Of a stretch of DNA of 64,000 bases, positions 29,781-39,143 are shown piece after piece. A program made the position numbers and the translations under genes. The stretch is taken from contig NZ_JACIDW010000003.1 of the NCBI RefSeq assembly GCF_014196505.1, positions 124,001 to 188,000 of the forward strand, in the 5' to 3' direction. A model generated the notes under the pieces. The model saw nothing but the letters and a program-made list of their open reading frames with translations, was not told where the DNA came from and searched no databases. This stretch comes from Rhizobium metallidurans (GTDB lineage: Bacteria > Pseudomonadota > Alphaproteobacteria > Rhizobiales > Rhizobiaceae). The number at the start of each line of letters is the position of its first letter. Positions within the stretch are counted from its first letter, which is position 1.

Positions 29781-30730
29781 CAGCGGCGAACGATCTGCGC
29801 CTTCTTGCGCAGCTCATCGAGATACTTGGTGGAATTGGCGTTTTCCGGCGGCGCGTTCTTGCCCTTGGCCTTGTTGAGATCCTCTTCGCGGAAGACCATC
29901 TCGGCCGCCTGGTCGTCGGAGACCTGGCGCTGGCTGCAGATCGCGAGATATTCGACGCCCTTGTCGGTGACGCGCGTCGCCGTGGTGTTGCCCTTGGCCT
30001 GTTCGACGAGCGGCTTCCACTCCGCAGGCAGTTCCGGAGCAAGCAGGCGGCCGAGGTCGCGCACGGATACGTCACGCATCGTGGCGGCGAAAACCTTGGC
30101 CTGTTCGCAACCCGGATACTTCGAGCGCGAGGCTTCGGCTTCGCTCTTGCGCTTTCCGACGATGCCCTTCTTGCTGGCCGGAACGACGAAGATCATCTGC
30201 TGCAGAATATACTCGGTGGTTTCCGGCTTCTGCTTGTTGTTTTCCATCATGCGGGCAACGAGGTCGGCGTTCGACATCCGGTTGCTGTTGCCGTAGCGGG
30301 CGTTCACGAGGCGCGGCCAGCTCATCTGCACGGCGATGAACGCCTTGAAGTGGTCGACGCCGACGCCGGCCTGGCTGAGAATCTGCGTCATCTGCGCCGG
30401 CGTCAGTTTGTTGCCGCTGGCGAAGCGCGCGAAGGAAGCATCGACGTCGTCCTTGGACACCGACATGCGAACGCGCGCGATTTCCTGCTGCTTCAGGGTC
30501 TGCTCGATCAGCTGATCCTCGGCGGCCTTGGCATCGGCCTTCTGGCGCTGCAGACGCAGGAAAGCCTGGCGCTTGGCGACGTCACCGCTGGTGAGTGCGG
30601 TACCGTTGACGACCACCCGCACTTCGCTTGCTGCATAGGCCATGTTGGCCTCAGGCAACGCCAAGCCCGCGACGGCGGCGAACGCCAAGCCTGCGATCAT
30701 CGTTCTTACGGTGTTCTTCGCGCCAATCAT
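29780..30730 (-). CDS. SurA-like periplasmic chaperone (SurA N-domain)
   Basis: Protein of 316 residues with a signal peptide ([23 protein letters not shown], cleavage likely after AYA). The SurA N-terminal part follows: [19 protein letters not shown], then repeated helical segments with [14 protein letters not shown] complete parvulin PPIase domain is not obvious; the C-terminal half has only a loose match ([14 protein letters not shown]). Its place between lptD and pdxA fits an outer-membrane protein folding role. The usual SurA length is about 430, so this is a shorter, one-domain form. Confidence 0.84.
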   Translation of the reverse strand: MIGAKNTVRTMIAGLAFAAVAGLALPEANMAYAASEVRVVVNGTALTSGDVAKRQAFLRLQRQKADAKAAEDQLIEQTLKQQEIARVRMSVSKDDVDASFARFASGNKLTPAQMTQILSQAGVGVDHFKAFIAVQMSWPRLVNARYGNSNRMSNADLVARMMENNKQKPETTEYILQQMIFVVPASKKGIVGKRKSEAEASRSKYPGCEQAKVFAATMRDVSVRDLGRLLAPELPAEWKPLVEQAKGNTTATRVTDKGVEYLAICSQRQVSDDQAAEMVFREEDLNKAKGKNAPPENANSTKYLDELRKKAQIVRR

Positions 30731-30914
30731 CTGTCGACCCTTCCCATTGACGCCGCGCTTTCGCGTCGCGGCGCGCCTATCTTACCGAGATAACGTCAGC
30801 GTTGCCGCCTTCGAGACGCAGCAGCATATGCCGCATATATCCAATGGCCACAATGTCCTGCACAGCGTTGCGGCGAAAGAAAGGCCCCTTTCTTTCGCCG
30901 CGCTGCAAAATCGA

Positions 30915-33260
30915 TCAGTTGTTGTAGATGTTTCCGTATCCCAGATCGCTGGCGTCACCGAGATTGATGTCGCCAAGGGTGCGGAACGTCAGTCTCGCGC
31001 CGATCGTCCAGTCGCTCGCCGACTGGTCGCTGGTGTCGCGCTTGTCGGAGTAGGCGATGGTGAAGATCGTGCACTCGTCTTCATATGTCAGGCCGATGGT
31101 CTGGCGCGTGAACGTGTTGTTGTTCAGATCGTAGGCGATGCCGCCGAAGATCGACCAGTAATCCTTGAACTTGACCGTCGCGCGCGTCTGGATTTCGTCG
31201 TTATCCGAATCGAAGCCATATTCGGGCTGCGCGGAGACGTGCGTGTAGAGAAGCTGGCTCTGGAACGTGTCGGTCTGGAAACCAGCCGTCAGGTCGCCGC
31301 GGCGAAGTTCGAAGGTCTTCTCGTCAAGGCGATACGAAGCGGCGAAGGCAAAGCCCTGCGGCGTCTCGATGCCGCCGAGGCCGACATAGTCGGACCGCGT
31401 GGTTTCGAGACCGGAATCGGCGCCGACATTGACGAGGTCGTCGGTGGTGAACGAATTCTGGCCGCCCAGTTGGTAGGACTGGCCGAAGATGCCGTGCAGC
31501 TTGTAGCCGTTGTCGAAGGTGCCGGTATACTGGATGCCGAGATTGGCGCGCGTGCCGCCCTCGATACGGTCGTAGCCGGAGAACTTGTCGCGTTCGAACA
31601 GGTTGGTCGCGTCGAAGACGAAGCTCTGCGCGTCTTCGTTGGGCAGTCTACCGGCCAGCGATTCGTCCGGACGTGCATAGATCTGCATGATCGGTTCGAA
31701 CACGTGCGTGCTGTTTTCGGTGGTGGCCAGGATCGGATAACGCATTTCCAGGCCTGCCGTCACCATGCCGCGCGTCGCGGCATCGCTCGTGTCGTAGTTG
31801 CCGGCATAGCCGGCGGGGTCGTCCATGTTGAGCGCCAGCGCATCGCCGCGTGCCGACAGCAGCGGCGTGATCAGAACGCCTGCCGGCGTTACGAAGGTGC
31901 GCTTCCACGTCAGTTCGCCCGTCAGGCGCGATGTCTGGCCTTCGAGGCCACGGAAGCGATCGAAGCCGGCGACGTCGTAGAAATCGTCCTTGCCGCGCGA
32001 GATATTGGTGAAGTTCACATCGGCCGAGAGCTCGCCGCCGGCAAGCGGCTGCGGTGCGATGTAGCGATAGTCCACCACCGGATAGACGATCGCCTGTTGC
32101 TTTTCGGCGGTGCTCGAAGGATCGGCGTCCTGCACGTCGAAATAGAAGGAGCGCATGTCGAAGTAGTTCCGCTTCCCAAGGCCGGTCAAATAGACCTGGT
32201 TGGTGCGGGTCGAATCGTTGAGGCCCTTGAGATTATAGGTGCGCGCGAAATTGTTGTCGCTCTGCACCATCACATCCCAGCCGAAAGCCCAGCGCGGATT
32301 GATCTGGAACGCACCCTTCGACGCCACGAGGCCACGCGCGTCATTCTGCGCGTCGCTGGTCCCTTCGGTAAACTGGCTGGAATTCATCTGGTTGATCCCG
32401 GCCACGCGCAGCGTGTGCGTGCCGTTCTCGAAACGCTGCCGGAATTCGGCATCCGCCAGGAAGCCCTGCGTCGTGTAGCCGGTACCCGTAACCGTCGCGT
32501 CCATGCTGGGCGAGATCACGTAGTAGTAGGGGACGGACAGGCCGAAACCCAGATTCTGCGCGGTGCTGAAGCTCGGGAACAGGAAGCCCGACTTGCGCTT
32601 CACGGTATTGTCGGGAACGACGAGCCACGGAACATAGGCGATCGGATAGCCCAGAATCTCCATGCGCGCGCGTTCGAGCCGAATCGTGCGCTTCTCGCCG
32701 TTCTGGATGACGCGTTCCGCCTTCACCTGCCAGAACGGCGGTCGCTCGGGATTTTGCGAGCAGGGCAGACAGGCGGTGTAGACGCCCTTGTTCAGAATCA
32801 TCTCGTTGCCACCGACCCGCTGGCCGGTTTCAGCAACGATGCGGGTGTTGTCGGGGGTCTCGATTCGCAGCGAATTGATGAAACCGTCCGCGAAGTCGTC
32901 CGTGACGTCGAGCTTGTCGGAATACATGCGCGTGCCATCCGGGCTGACGAGCTCGACATTACCAAGCGCCATCATCCGGCCGGTCTTCTGATTGTACTCG
33001 ACTCGCTGCGAGACCATCTTGTAGCCGGCGTAATTGATCTGCACGCCGCCGACGGCCGAAACGACCTCGGCGTCTTTGTTATAGACAAGCTCATTGGCCG
33101 AAAGAAGCATCTTGGCTTCCTTCGAGACATCGGGCTTCATGTTTTGCAAAGCGTCTTGCGCGATGGCAACGGGGATGTTGCCGGTATAGCCGCACAGGGC
33201 TACGCCTGCGAACAGGGCAACCAACTGCTTACGAACACTTTTGCGGTTGCCTGCCGCCAC
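30915..33260 (-). CDS. lptD: LPS-assembly protein LptD
   Basis: Outer-membrane beta-barrel that inserts LPS in the outer leaflet. The 781-residue protein has an N-terminal signal region (QLVALFAGVALCGYTG), an OstA/LptA-like jellyroll domain (LLSANELVYNKDAEVVSAVGGVQINY), and a long C-terminal barrel rich in alternating Tyr/Gly strands. Two Cys pairs are visible, CLPC early and a late Cys in EDECTIFT, against the disulphide pattern of E. coli LptD. The start is GTG, in a TAGTG overlap with the lptG stop, and GGAGG lies seven bases ahead. A longer reading into lptG is rejected for that reason. Confidence 0.94.
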   Translation of the reverse strand: MAAGNRKSVRKQLVALFAGVALCGYTGNIPVAIAQDALQNMKPDVSKEAKMLLSANELVYNKDAEVVSAVGGVQINYAGYKMVSQRVEYNQKTGRMMALGNVELVSPDGTRMYSDKLDVTDDFADGFINSLRIETPDNTRIVAETGQRVGGNEMILNKGVYTACLPCSQNPERPPFWQVKAERVIQNGEKRTIRLERARMEILGYPIAYVPWLVVPDNTVKRKSGFLFPSFSTAQNLGFGLSVPYYYVISPSMDATVTGTGYTTQGFLADAEFRQRFENGTHTLRVAGINQMNSSQFTEGTSDAQNDARGLVASKGAFQINPRWAFGWDVMVQSDNNFARTYNLKGLNDSTRTNQVYLTGLGKRNYFDMRSFYFDVQDADPSSTAEKQQAIVYPVVDYRYIAPQPLAGGELSADVNFTNISRGKDDFYDVAGFDRFRGLEGQTSRLTGELTWKRTFVTPAGVLITPLLSARGDALALNMDDPAGYAGNYDTSDAATRGMVTAGLEMRYPILATTENSTHVFEPIMQIYARPDESLAGRLPNEDAQSFVFDATNLFERDKFSGYDRIEGGTRANLGIQYTGTFDNGYKLHGIFGQSYQLGGQNSFTTDDLVNVGADSGLETTRSDYVGLGGIETPQGFAFAASYRLDEKTFELRRGDLTAGFQTDTFQSQLLYTHVSAQPEYGFDSDNDEIQTRATVKFKDYWSIFGGIAYDLNNNTFTRQTIGLTYEDECTIFTIAYSDKRDTSDQSASDWTIGARLTFRTLGDINLGDASDLGYGNIYNN

Positions 33261-34348
33261 TAGCCATCCTCCTGATGAAGCAGAATTGTTGCACCCAAAG
33301 CCAAGGCGACGATGACCGGAATCCACGTCGCCACGAAAGGCGGGACAACCCCACTGCTTCCGAATGCTTTCACAAGCACGGTGACCACATAAAGCACGAA
33401 GCCCGCCAGGATGCCACCCAGAATCACGGACCTCGATTGGTTGAACCGGCTAAATTTTAGGGACACTGTTGCAGCGATGAGAGTCATCGCCACGAGCAAC
33501 AGTGGTTGAGACAACAAAGAGTGAAATTGTGTCTCCAGAGCCTTGGTCGGAATCCCGAAGGATTTCGCGATTTCGATTCGGCTCGAAAGATCGAAAAATG
33601 CAATGGTTTCAGGGGCGGTAAGCCGCTGTTCGACGAAATCCCGTTTCAAACTGGTACGGACTTGTACCTCTTCCTTACGTTCCGCGATTTCGCCCGGGCG
33701 ACGCTCGGTAACGTTCTTAAGAAGCCAGTAACCATCTTCCAATTTTGCGGTCGCCGCGTCCTGCCTGAGGATGATGCGATTGCTCGAATCGAAGTGAACG
33801 AACACCGCGTCGACGAGCAGCGTTCCACCCTCGACAACGCTGCGCGCGCCGATGATGGCATCGTCCTGATTGCTGATCTGGCGGATCCACGGAACCTGGG
33901 GCGCGCCCCTCGATGCACCATTGTCGCCGCGCCAGTTGCTCTCCACGTACGCCGCCTGCCGTTGTCCCCAGGCCGCCAGCGGATTGAGGACCGTCATGAC
34001 GCCGATGCCGAGCAGGAACGCGCCGGCGATGAAGGGCGACATGAACTGCCAGACCGAGATGCCGGCGGCGCGTGTCACGACAAGCTCGTATTTGCGATTG
34101 AGGCCGATCAGCACCGTCATGCCGACGAAGAGCGCGATGAAGGGGACAGTCTGCTGCAGGATGAGCGGCAGCCGCACGGCCGTCATCAGCAATCCGCCGG
34201 TTACCGTATAGCCAGGCAGACCCGACATGCGGCTCGCGGTCTCGCTGAAATCGACCAGGTAGACGATGCCGACGACACCGAGAAAGAACCACATCGCGGT
34301 CGTTGCGTAGCGGCGGAAGAAGTAGCGCCCGAGCGTACCGAAAATCAT
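33260..34348 (-). CDS. lptG: LPS export permease LptG
   Basis: Inner-membrane permease of the LptB2FG transporter that extracts LPS. The 362-residue protein starts MIFGTLGRYFFRRYATT and has the usual pattern of three N-terminal helices, a periplasmic beta-jellyroll (residues about 130-260), and three C-terminal helices, ending VALALGATILLHQEDG. GGGAGGTG precedes the ATG, which overlaps the lptF stop as ATGA. The lptB ATPase is not in this window. Confidence 0.95.
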   Translation of the reverse strand: MIFGTLGRYFFRRYATTAMWFFLGVVGIVYLVDFSETASRMSGLPGYTVTGGLLMTAVRLPLILQQTVPFIALFVGMTVLIGLNRKYELVVTRAAGISVWQFMSPFIAGAFLLGIGVMTVLNPLAAWGQRQAAYVESNWRGDNGASRGAPQVPWIRQISNQDDAIIGARSVVEGGTLLVDAVFVHFDSSNRIILRQDAATAKLEDGYWLLKNVTERRPGEIAERKEEVQVRTSLKRDFVEQRLTAPETIAFFDLSSRIEIAKSFGIPTKALETQFHSLLSQPLLLVAMTLIAATVSLKFSRFNQSRSVILGGILAGFVLYVVTVLVKAFGSSGVVPPFVATWIPVIVALALGATILLHQEDG

Positions 34349-35511
34349 GCGCCACCTCCCGACGAGCGGGGCAAGCGCTGCTGCAGCTTGCGCCAGAAAA
34401 TAGCGACCCAGTTGCCGATGAAGCCCAGCAGCGAGATTCGCTTGTGCAGCACCAGCGAAACGATCGCCATCGCGCTGATTCCTAGCGGCAGCGCGTAGAG
34501 GATGCCAATGAAAATCGGCTTCGATTCGATCTGGTTGGCGGCATAGAAGGTCGCCCATCGGACCGCGAAAGCGATGACGAGCGCCGACACCATCGGGTGC
34601 AGCCGTGCCTCGCGATGCGACCGCGCGTCACCGGCGATCGCAAGCGAGATCAGGGCGAACACCATTGGCAGCATCCAGTCGGTCAGCCGCCTGTGCAGCT
34701 CGGCGCGATAGCTATCGGGCTTGGCGATGTAGTCCTTGTCCGTCGGATCGGGATTGAGCAGGAATGGCAGTTCACGGTCCGATGCGCGAAGCGTGGACTG
34801 GCCGCGATTCTGCGTCAGGTCGGAAAGGTCGAACGAATAGGCTGCGAAACGGATGATCGAAACATCGCCCGTCGGCGTTTTCCGGTGCACTTCACCGTCA
34901 CGCATGATCAGCGACGTGCCCTTCTCGTCGACCGCGCCTTCGCGGGCGTAGTAGATCAGCTGGAACGCCGGGTCGCGCTCGTCCACCACGAACAGGCCCT
35001 TGAGAACGCGTCCGGCCAGGCGTTCGGAAATCTGCACATAGAGACCGGAATCGATCTGGCGGAAGTTCTTCTCTTCGATGACGGTCGACAGCAGATCGGC
35101 GTAAGCCGCTGCGATCATTTGCCTTGCGCCGGTCTTTGCCTTCGGCTCGACCACGTTGTCGACGAGAAAGGAGAAGGCGCTGATGACGGCCGCGAGAATG
35201 ATGATCGGGCGCCAGATGATGCCGCGGCGCGCGCCGGCGGCATCGATAACGGCAAGCTCCGAATCGTTGTTCATCGTGGTCAGCGTCTGGGTGATGCCGA
35301 TAACCAGCGCGAAGGGCAGGACGACGGGAATGATCGAGGGCAGGATGAGCGTGGCGAGCTTGGCGAAGGAGCCGACCGACTGGCCGCTATCCGTCACCAG
35401 ATTGATGCGCTGCAGGACCTGCGTCGTCCAGATAATCGCGAGCACAGGCAAAAGGGCGACGAGAAACATCTGGCCCACGCGCCGCAATATATATGTTTCA
35501 AGCAGTTTCAT
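34345..35511 (-). CDS. lptF: LPS export permease LptF
   Basis: Partner of LptG. The 388-residue protein begins MKLLETYILRRVGQMFLVAL and shares the YjgP/YjgQ topology: TM helices, periplasmic jellyroll with FQLIYYAREGAVDEKG, then C-terminal helices around WMLPMVFALISLAIAG. The longer open frame upstream (35 codons) lacks a ribosome site. AAGGGCG stands before the chosen ATG. First gene of lptF-lptG-lptD-surA-pdxA-rsmA. Confidence 0.95.
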   Translation of the reverse strand: MKLLETYILRRVGQMFLVALLPVLAIIWTTQVLQRINLVTDSGQSVGSFAKLATLILPSIIPVVLPFALVIGITQTLTTMNNDSELAVIDAAGARRGIIWRPIIILAAVISAFSFLVDNVVEPKAKTGARQMIAAAYADLLSTVIEEKNFRQIDSGLYVQISERLAGRVLKGLFVVDERDPAFQLIYYAREGAVDEKGTSLIMRDGEVHRKTPTGDVSIIRFAAYSFDLSDLTQNRGQSTLRASDRELPFLLNPDPTDKDYIAKPDSYRAELHRRLTDWMLPMVFALISLAIAGDARSHREARLHPMVSALVIAFAVRWATFYAANQIESKPIFIGILYALPLGISAMAIVSLVLHKRISLLGFIGNWVAIFWRKLQQRLPRSSGGGA

Positions 35512-35608
35512 GCACGCCCTTGAACGCTCTTCGCGAAGTCTTGCCGCCACGCAGCGAAATCCATCTACGCTCTTTGATTGGCTTTTGCGACAAGCTAGGG
35601 TCGAAAAT

Positions 35609-36385
35609 TCATTCAATTTTCAGTTTTTTTTCCCGCTGTGGCGAATCGGTCAGCGCCAGGATGCCGGCAAAAACAACAAAGGATGACAACCATCCAAGGA
35701 CGACATCCGACAGATAGTGTGCCCCGAAGGCGACACGCAATGCCGGCGCCAGCAACGAAATCGCCGCCAGCGGCAGGAAGAGCGCGCGTCGCGACGCGCG
35801 TGGCATGATGAAGACAAGACAGAGCAGCCAGCCGGCGCCGGCGGCTTCGCCCGAGACGAACGAACAGTTGGACAGGCATTTGCCGGCCATCGATCCGGCG
35901 GGAACGAAGTCGAGCGCGCCGCCGAAATCGATCGTGGAAAAGGGGCGAGGCCGCCCCCAGTACGTTTTCAGGATGAAGTTGACGAGAATGATCGGGCCGA
36001 CGATCAGTGCGCCAATAGCGATCTTCAGGTCGCGGGCGCGATCGGCGTCGAAGGTGGCGCCGAATTGGCCGTAACACTCGACGAGTTTCCACAAGAGCAC
36101 GAACGCCGCCAGATAGGGAAGGCGCAGAAAGATAGTGCGCAGGATTTGCAGGCCGAACTCCTCGCGATAGGGGAAATACCCGCAAACCTTGAGAAGCGAG
36201 GCGCCGGCATCGCAGGCCGCGCTGGTGAAGAAATACGCGGAAACGCCCTGATCGATACCGGGAAACAGATTGAAGATGGCAAGAAGCACGAACCAGGCGA
36301 CGAGCAGGAACTTGAATATGTCCGTCGCGCCGTAACGCGTTTCGCGCATGGCAATCGGACTGAAAGTCTTCAATATTGAGTTCAA
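35609..36385 (-). CDS. PAP2-family phosphatase, possible lipid A or undecaprenyl-PP phosphatase
   Basis: Membrane protein of up to 258 residues with five to six helices. It has the PAP2 motif parts C1 KTYWGRPRP (K140, R147, P148) and C3 RVAFGAHYLSD (R217, H223, D227). In C2 the usual PSGH reads VSGE (178-180): Glu replaces the His. Such a change is seen in some LpxE/LpxF-like lipid phosphatases as I recall, but is not proof. It lies directly upstream of lptF on the same strand. The start is a TTG with GGGGAT nearby; an ATG 12 codons later is an alternative. Function inferred. Confidence 0.75.
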   Translation of the reverse strand: MNSILKTFSPIAMRETRYGATDIFKFLLVAWFVLLAIFNLFPGIDQGVSAYFFTSAACDAGASLLKVCGYFPYREEFGLQILRTIFLRLPYLAAFVLLWKLVECYGQFGATFDADRARDLKIAIGALIVGPIILVNFILKTYWGRPRPFSTIDFGGALDFVPAGSMAGKCLSNCSFVSGEAAGAGWLLCLVFIMPRASRRALFLPLAAISLLAPALRVAFGAHYLSDVVLGWLSSFVVFAGILALTDSPQREKKLKIE

Positions 36386-36556
36386 GACCGATCCCCGTCG
36401 TGTCGATTCGCCGCGATGAATAGTCGTCCTGCATGACGCTTTGTTGACGCAACGCCCGCGATCCCGGTCGCGATGGCCGCGACGGAGACTTGTTTTCGAC
36501 GGTGAAAACCTGAATGATCGGGGCAGAGGATTTATAGCGATCCCACTGGAGAAGAC

Positions 36557-38056
36557 ATGTCAGCCAAATTCGATATTTCGTTTGAAAAATCTGCCGAAAT
36601 TGCCGGTGGATACGCCATTCTGTTGCAGGCCGAGGGCGCGGATTTCGCCGCCGGCGCAAGCGTTGCCGACCCGTCGGGTGTGGTCGCGAAAGCCGCCAGG
36701 ATCGCCGGATTCTCGGCAAAGCTTGCCGGCGCGCTCGATATCGTTGCGCCCGAGGGATCGAAGGCCGAGCGTCTCTTTGTGATCGGCCTCGGCAAGGCGG
36801 ACAACCTTGTGTCCTTCGACTGGCTGAAGGCCGGCGGCGCCGCCGCCTCGAAGATCAAGAACACGACGGATGTGACTGTTTTCGTGGATGCGCCGGGCGT
36901 GGACGTCACCGCCGCGCAGGCCGCCGATTTCGCGCTCGGCATGATGTTGCGCGCCTATGGCTTCGACACCTACAAGACGAAGAAGTCGGAAGACGATAAC
37001 AACGCCAAGGACGGCAATGCATCGGTCAAGGTGCGCATCGTCACGGCGAAGGCCACGGAAGCGGCGAAAGCCTTCGCGGTCTCGCAGGCGGTCGCCGATG
37101 GCGTCAATCTCGCACGCGACCTCGTCAACGAACCGGCCAACGTACTGGGCCCGGTTGAATTCGCCGCCAAGGTCAAGGAGCTCGAAAAACTCGGCGTCGA
37201 GGTCGAGATCCTGACGGAAAAGGAAATGAGCAAGCTCGGGATGGGTGCGCTTCTTGGTGTCGCGCAGGGCTCCGTGCGGCCGCCGCGCCTGGCGGTCATG
37301 CAGTGGAAGGGCGGCAAGAACGGCGATGCGCCGCTCGCCTTCATCGGCAAGGGCGTGGTCTTCGATACCGGTGGCATCTCCATCAAGCCTGCCGGCGGCA
37401 TGGAAGACATGAAGGGCGACATGGGCGGGGCCGCCGCGGTCACCGGCCTGATGCACGTGCTGGCGGCCCGCAAGGCCAAGGCGAATGTCGTCGGCATCAT
37501 CGGCCTGGTCGAGAACATGCCCGATGGCAACGCGCAGCGTCCAGGAGATATCGTCACCTCCATGTCCGGCCAGACGATCGAGGTCATCAACACCGACGCC
37601 GAAGGCCGCCTCGTGCTCTGCGACGCCGTCTGGTATTGCAACGATCGCTTCAAGCCCAAGTTCATGATCGATCTCGCGACGCTGACCGGCGCGATCCTGG
37701 TGGCGCTCGGCAACATCCAGGCCGGCCTGTTTTCCAACGACGACAAGCTGTCCGAGCAGCTGGCGATCGCCGGAACCGAAACCCACGAGCGTCTCTGGCG
37801 CATGCCGATGGGCAAGGAATACGACAAGATGATCGACAGCAAGTTCGCTGACATGAAGAACACCGGCGGCCGCCACGCCGGCTCGATCACCGCCGCCCAC
37901 TTCATCGGCCGCTTCGTCGGCGACACGCCCTGGGCGCATATCGATATCGCCGGCACCGCCATCGGCTCGCCGCTCGACGAGATCAACCAATCCTGGGGTT
38001 CCGGCTACGGCGTGCGGCTGCTCGATCAGCTGGTGCGGGCCAACTACGAATCATGA
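36557..38056 (+). CDS. pepA: Leucyl aminopeptidase
   Basis: Dizinc/dimanganese aminopeptidase of family M17, also known as a DNA-binding protein in E. coli. The 499-residue protein has the metal-site blocks [27 protein letters not shown] and [10 protein letters not shown] (the M17 signature). The N-terminal domain begins at [25 protein letters not shown] stands ahead of the ATG. The stop overlaps the holC start by four bases, as is common. Confidence 0.96.
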   Translation: MSAKFDISFEKSAEIAGGYAILLQAEGADFAAGASVADPSGVVAKAARIAGFSAKLAGALDIVAPEGSKAERLFVIGLGKADNLVSFDWLKAGGAAASKIKNTTDVTVFVDAPGVDVTAAQAADFALGMMLRAYGFDTYKTKKSEDDNNAKDGNASVKVRIVTAKATEAAKAFAVSQAVADGVNLARDLVNEPANVLGPVEFAAKVKELEKLGVEVEILTEKEMSKLGMGALLGVAQGSVRPPRLAVMQWKGGKNGDAPLAFIGKGVVFDTGGISIKPAGGMEDMKGDMGGAAAVTGLMHVLAARKAKANVVGIIGLVENMPDGNAQRPGDIVTSMSGQTIEVINTDAEGRLVLCDAVWYCNDRFKPKFMIDLATLTGAILVALGNIQAGLFSNDDKLSEQLAIAGTETHERLWRMPMGKEYDKMIDSKFADMKNTGGRHAGSITAAHFIGRFVGDTPWAHIDIAGTAIGSPLDEINQSWGSGYGVRLLDQLVRANYES

Positions 38057-38502
38057 CCGAGGTCCTGTTCTACCATCTGACCGAATCCAAGCTGGAGGAC
38101 GCGCTTCCGCCGTTGCTCGACAAGAGCGTCGAGCGTGGCTGGCGTGTCGCGGTTCAGATGAAGGAAACGGCTCACAGGGATGCGCTCGATGCGCATCTCT
38201 GGACCTTTCGCGAGGACAGCTTCCTGCCGCACGGCACGGATGAGGGGGAGTTGGCCGGCAACCAGCCGGTCCTCCTGACCATCAACGACGACAACATCAA
38301 CGGCGCGACCGTCCGCTTCATCGTCGCCGGCGCCGAGCCGCCGCCGCTCGATCCATATGAGCGGGTCGTCTTCATGTTCGATGGCTACGATCAGGAACAG
38401 CTCGACGGCGCGCGGGCACAGTGGAGGAAGCTGAAAGGCGAGGGGCACAGCCTCACATACTGGCAGCAGACGCCGGAAGGTCGCTGGGAAAAGAAGGCAT
38501 AG
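38053..38502 (+). CDS. holC: DNA polymerase III chi subunit
   Basis: Clamp-loader accessory protein linking polymerase III to SSB. The 149-residue protein starts [19 protein letters not shown] and has [28 protein letters not shown] and [13 protein letters not shown], the HolC blocks. It overlaps pepA as ATGA. The length agrees with the family. Confidence 0.94.
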   Translation: MTEVLFYHLTESKLEDALPPLLDKSVERGWRVAVQMKETAHRDALDAHLWTFREDSFLPHGTDEGELAGNQPVLLTINDDNINGATVRFIVAGAEPPPLDPYERVVFMFDGYDQEQLDGARAQWRKLKGEGHSLTYWQQTPEGRWEKKA

Positions 38503-38508
38503 GCCCGC

Positions 38509-38529
38509 AGAGCTAGCCCGGATAGCTCT
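38509..38529. terminator. Possible hairpin between holC and GrpB gene
   Basis: Perfect seven-base stem AGAGCTA/TAGCTCT with a seven-base loop, seven bases past the holC stop and between convergent genes. No T-tract follows on either strand, so it is only a weak terminator candidate. Confidence 0.35.
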
Positions 38530-38537
38530 TGGCTGGA

Positions 38538-39083
38538 TCAGTCGACCCCGGCATCCTTGACCACCTTCTCGATGAAATCGTGTTTCGCGCGGGTATACTC
38601 CGCCCGGCTTGCCGCATGCGTGCCGGCGAGGCCGACCTTCAGCTGCTCATAGGCGCGGGCAAGATCGGGATCGGCGCGCAGCGCATCGCGAAACGCCAGC
38701 ATGCGGTTCCAGTTCTCGCCCTGATATTCCACGACATGAACGAGATGCGTTCGTGTCTCGCCCTTGATGCCGCGCCCGAAGATGTGATCGTCGGGAACGA
38801 GATCGGTACCGGCATAATCGTATCCGATGCTCTCCATCGCGCCGACGTAGGCCGGGCCGTCGGCGAAGTACCGGATGCCGACCATGATGTCGATGATCGG
38901 CTTGGCTTTAATGGCGGGGATCGACGTGCTGCCGACGTGCTGGATGTCGATGACGGTGTCGCCGAGCGCCTGGCGGATCGCCTCGGCCTCTTCCTCGTAG
39001 GCGTCGTGCCAAAGCGTGTTGGCGTCGGAGAGCGAGACCGTCAGGTTCTTCAGCCCGAGACCGAACGCTTCATCATCGCGCAT
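38538..39083 (-). CDS. GrpB family protein (nucleotidyltransferase-like, UPF0157)
   Basis: Protein of 181 residues with the GrpB signature HVGSTSIPAIKAKPIIDIMVG and later LVPDDHIFGRG and RTHLVHVVE. GrpB proteins belong to the nucleotidyltransferase superfamily; no reaction is established. The gene converges on holC and lies about 60 bp downstream of a sugar dehydrogenase gene on the same strand. Confidence 0.9.
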   Translation of the reverse strand: MRDDEAFGLGLKNLTVSLSDANTLWHDAYEEEAEAIRQALGDTVIDIQHVGSTSIPAIKAKPIIDIMVGIRYFADGPAYVGAMESIGYDYAGTDLVPDDHIFGRGIKGETRTHLVHVVEYQGENWNRMLAFRDALRADPDLARAYEQLKVGLAGTHAASRAEYTRAKHDFIEKVVKDAGVD

Positions 39084-39143
39084 GCCGAACCTCTGAGATA
39101 CCCAAGATGACCTTAATGTATCACGAGGTTCGGCAATTTCGAA

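Noticed and set aside
30642..33263. Very long plus-strand open frames opposite lptD, and similarly opposite radA/cvpA (7929-10250), ABC-F (41200-43446), mltG/yicC (24932-27133) and the molybdopterin enzyme (54994-56859)
   Set aside because: They are antisense to well-recognised genes, follow the high-GC codon bias of those genes, and their sequences are rich in Arg, His and Ala with no family resemblance.
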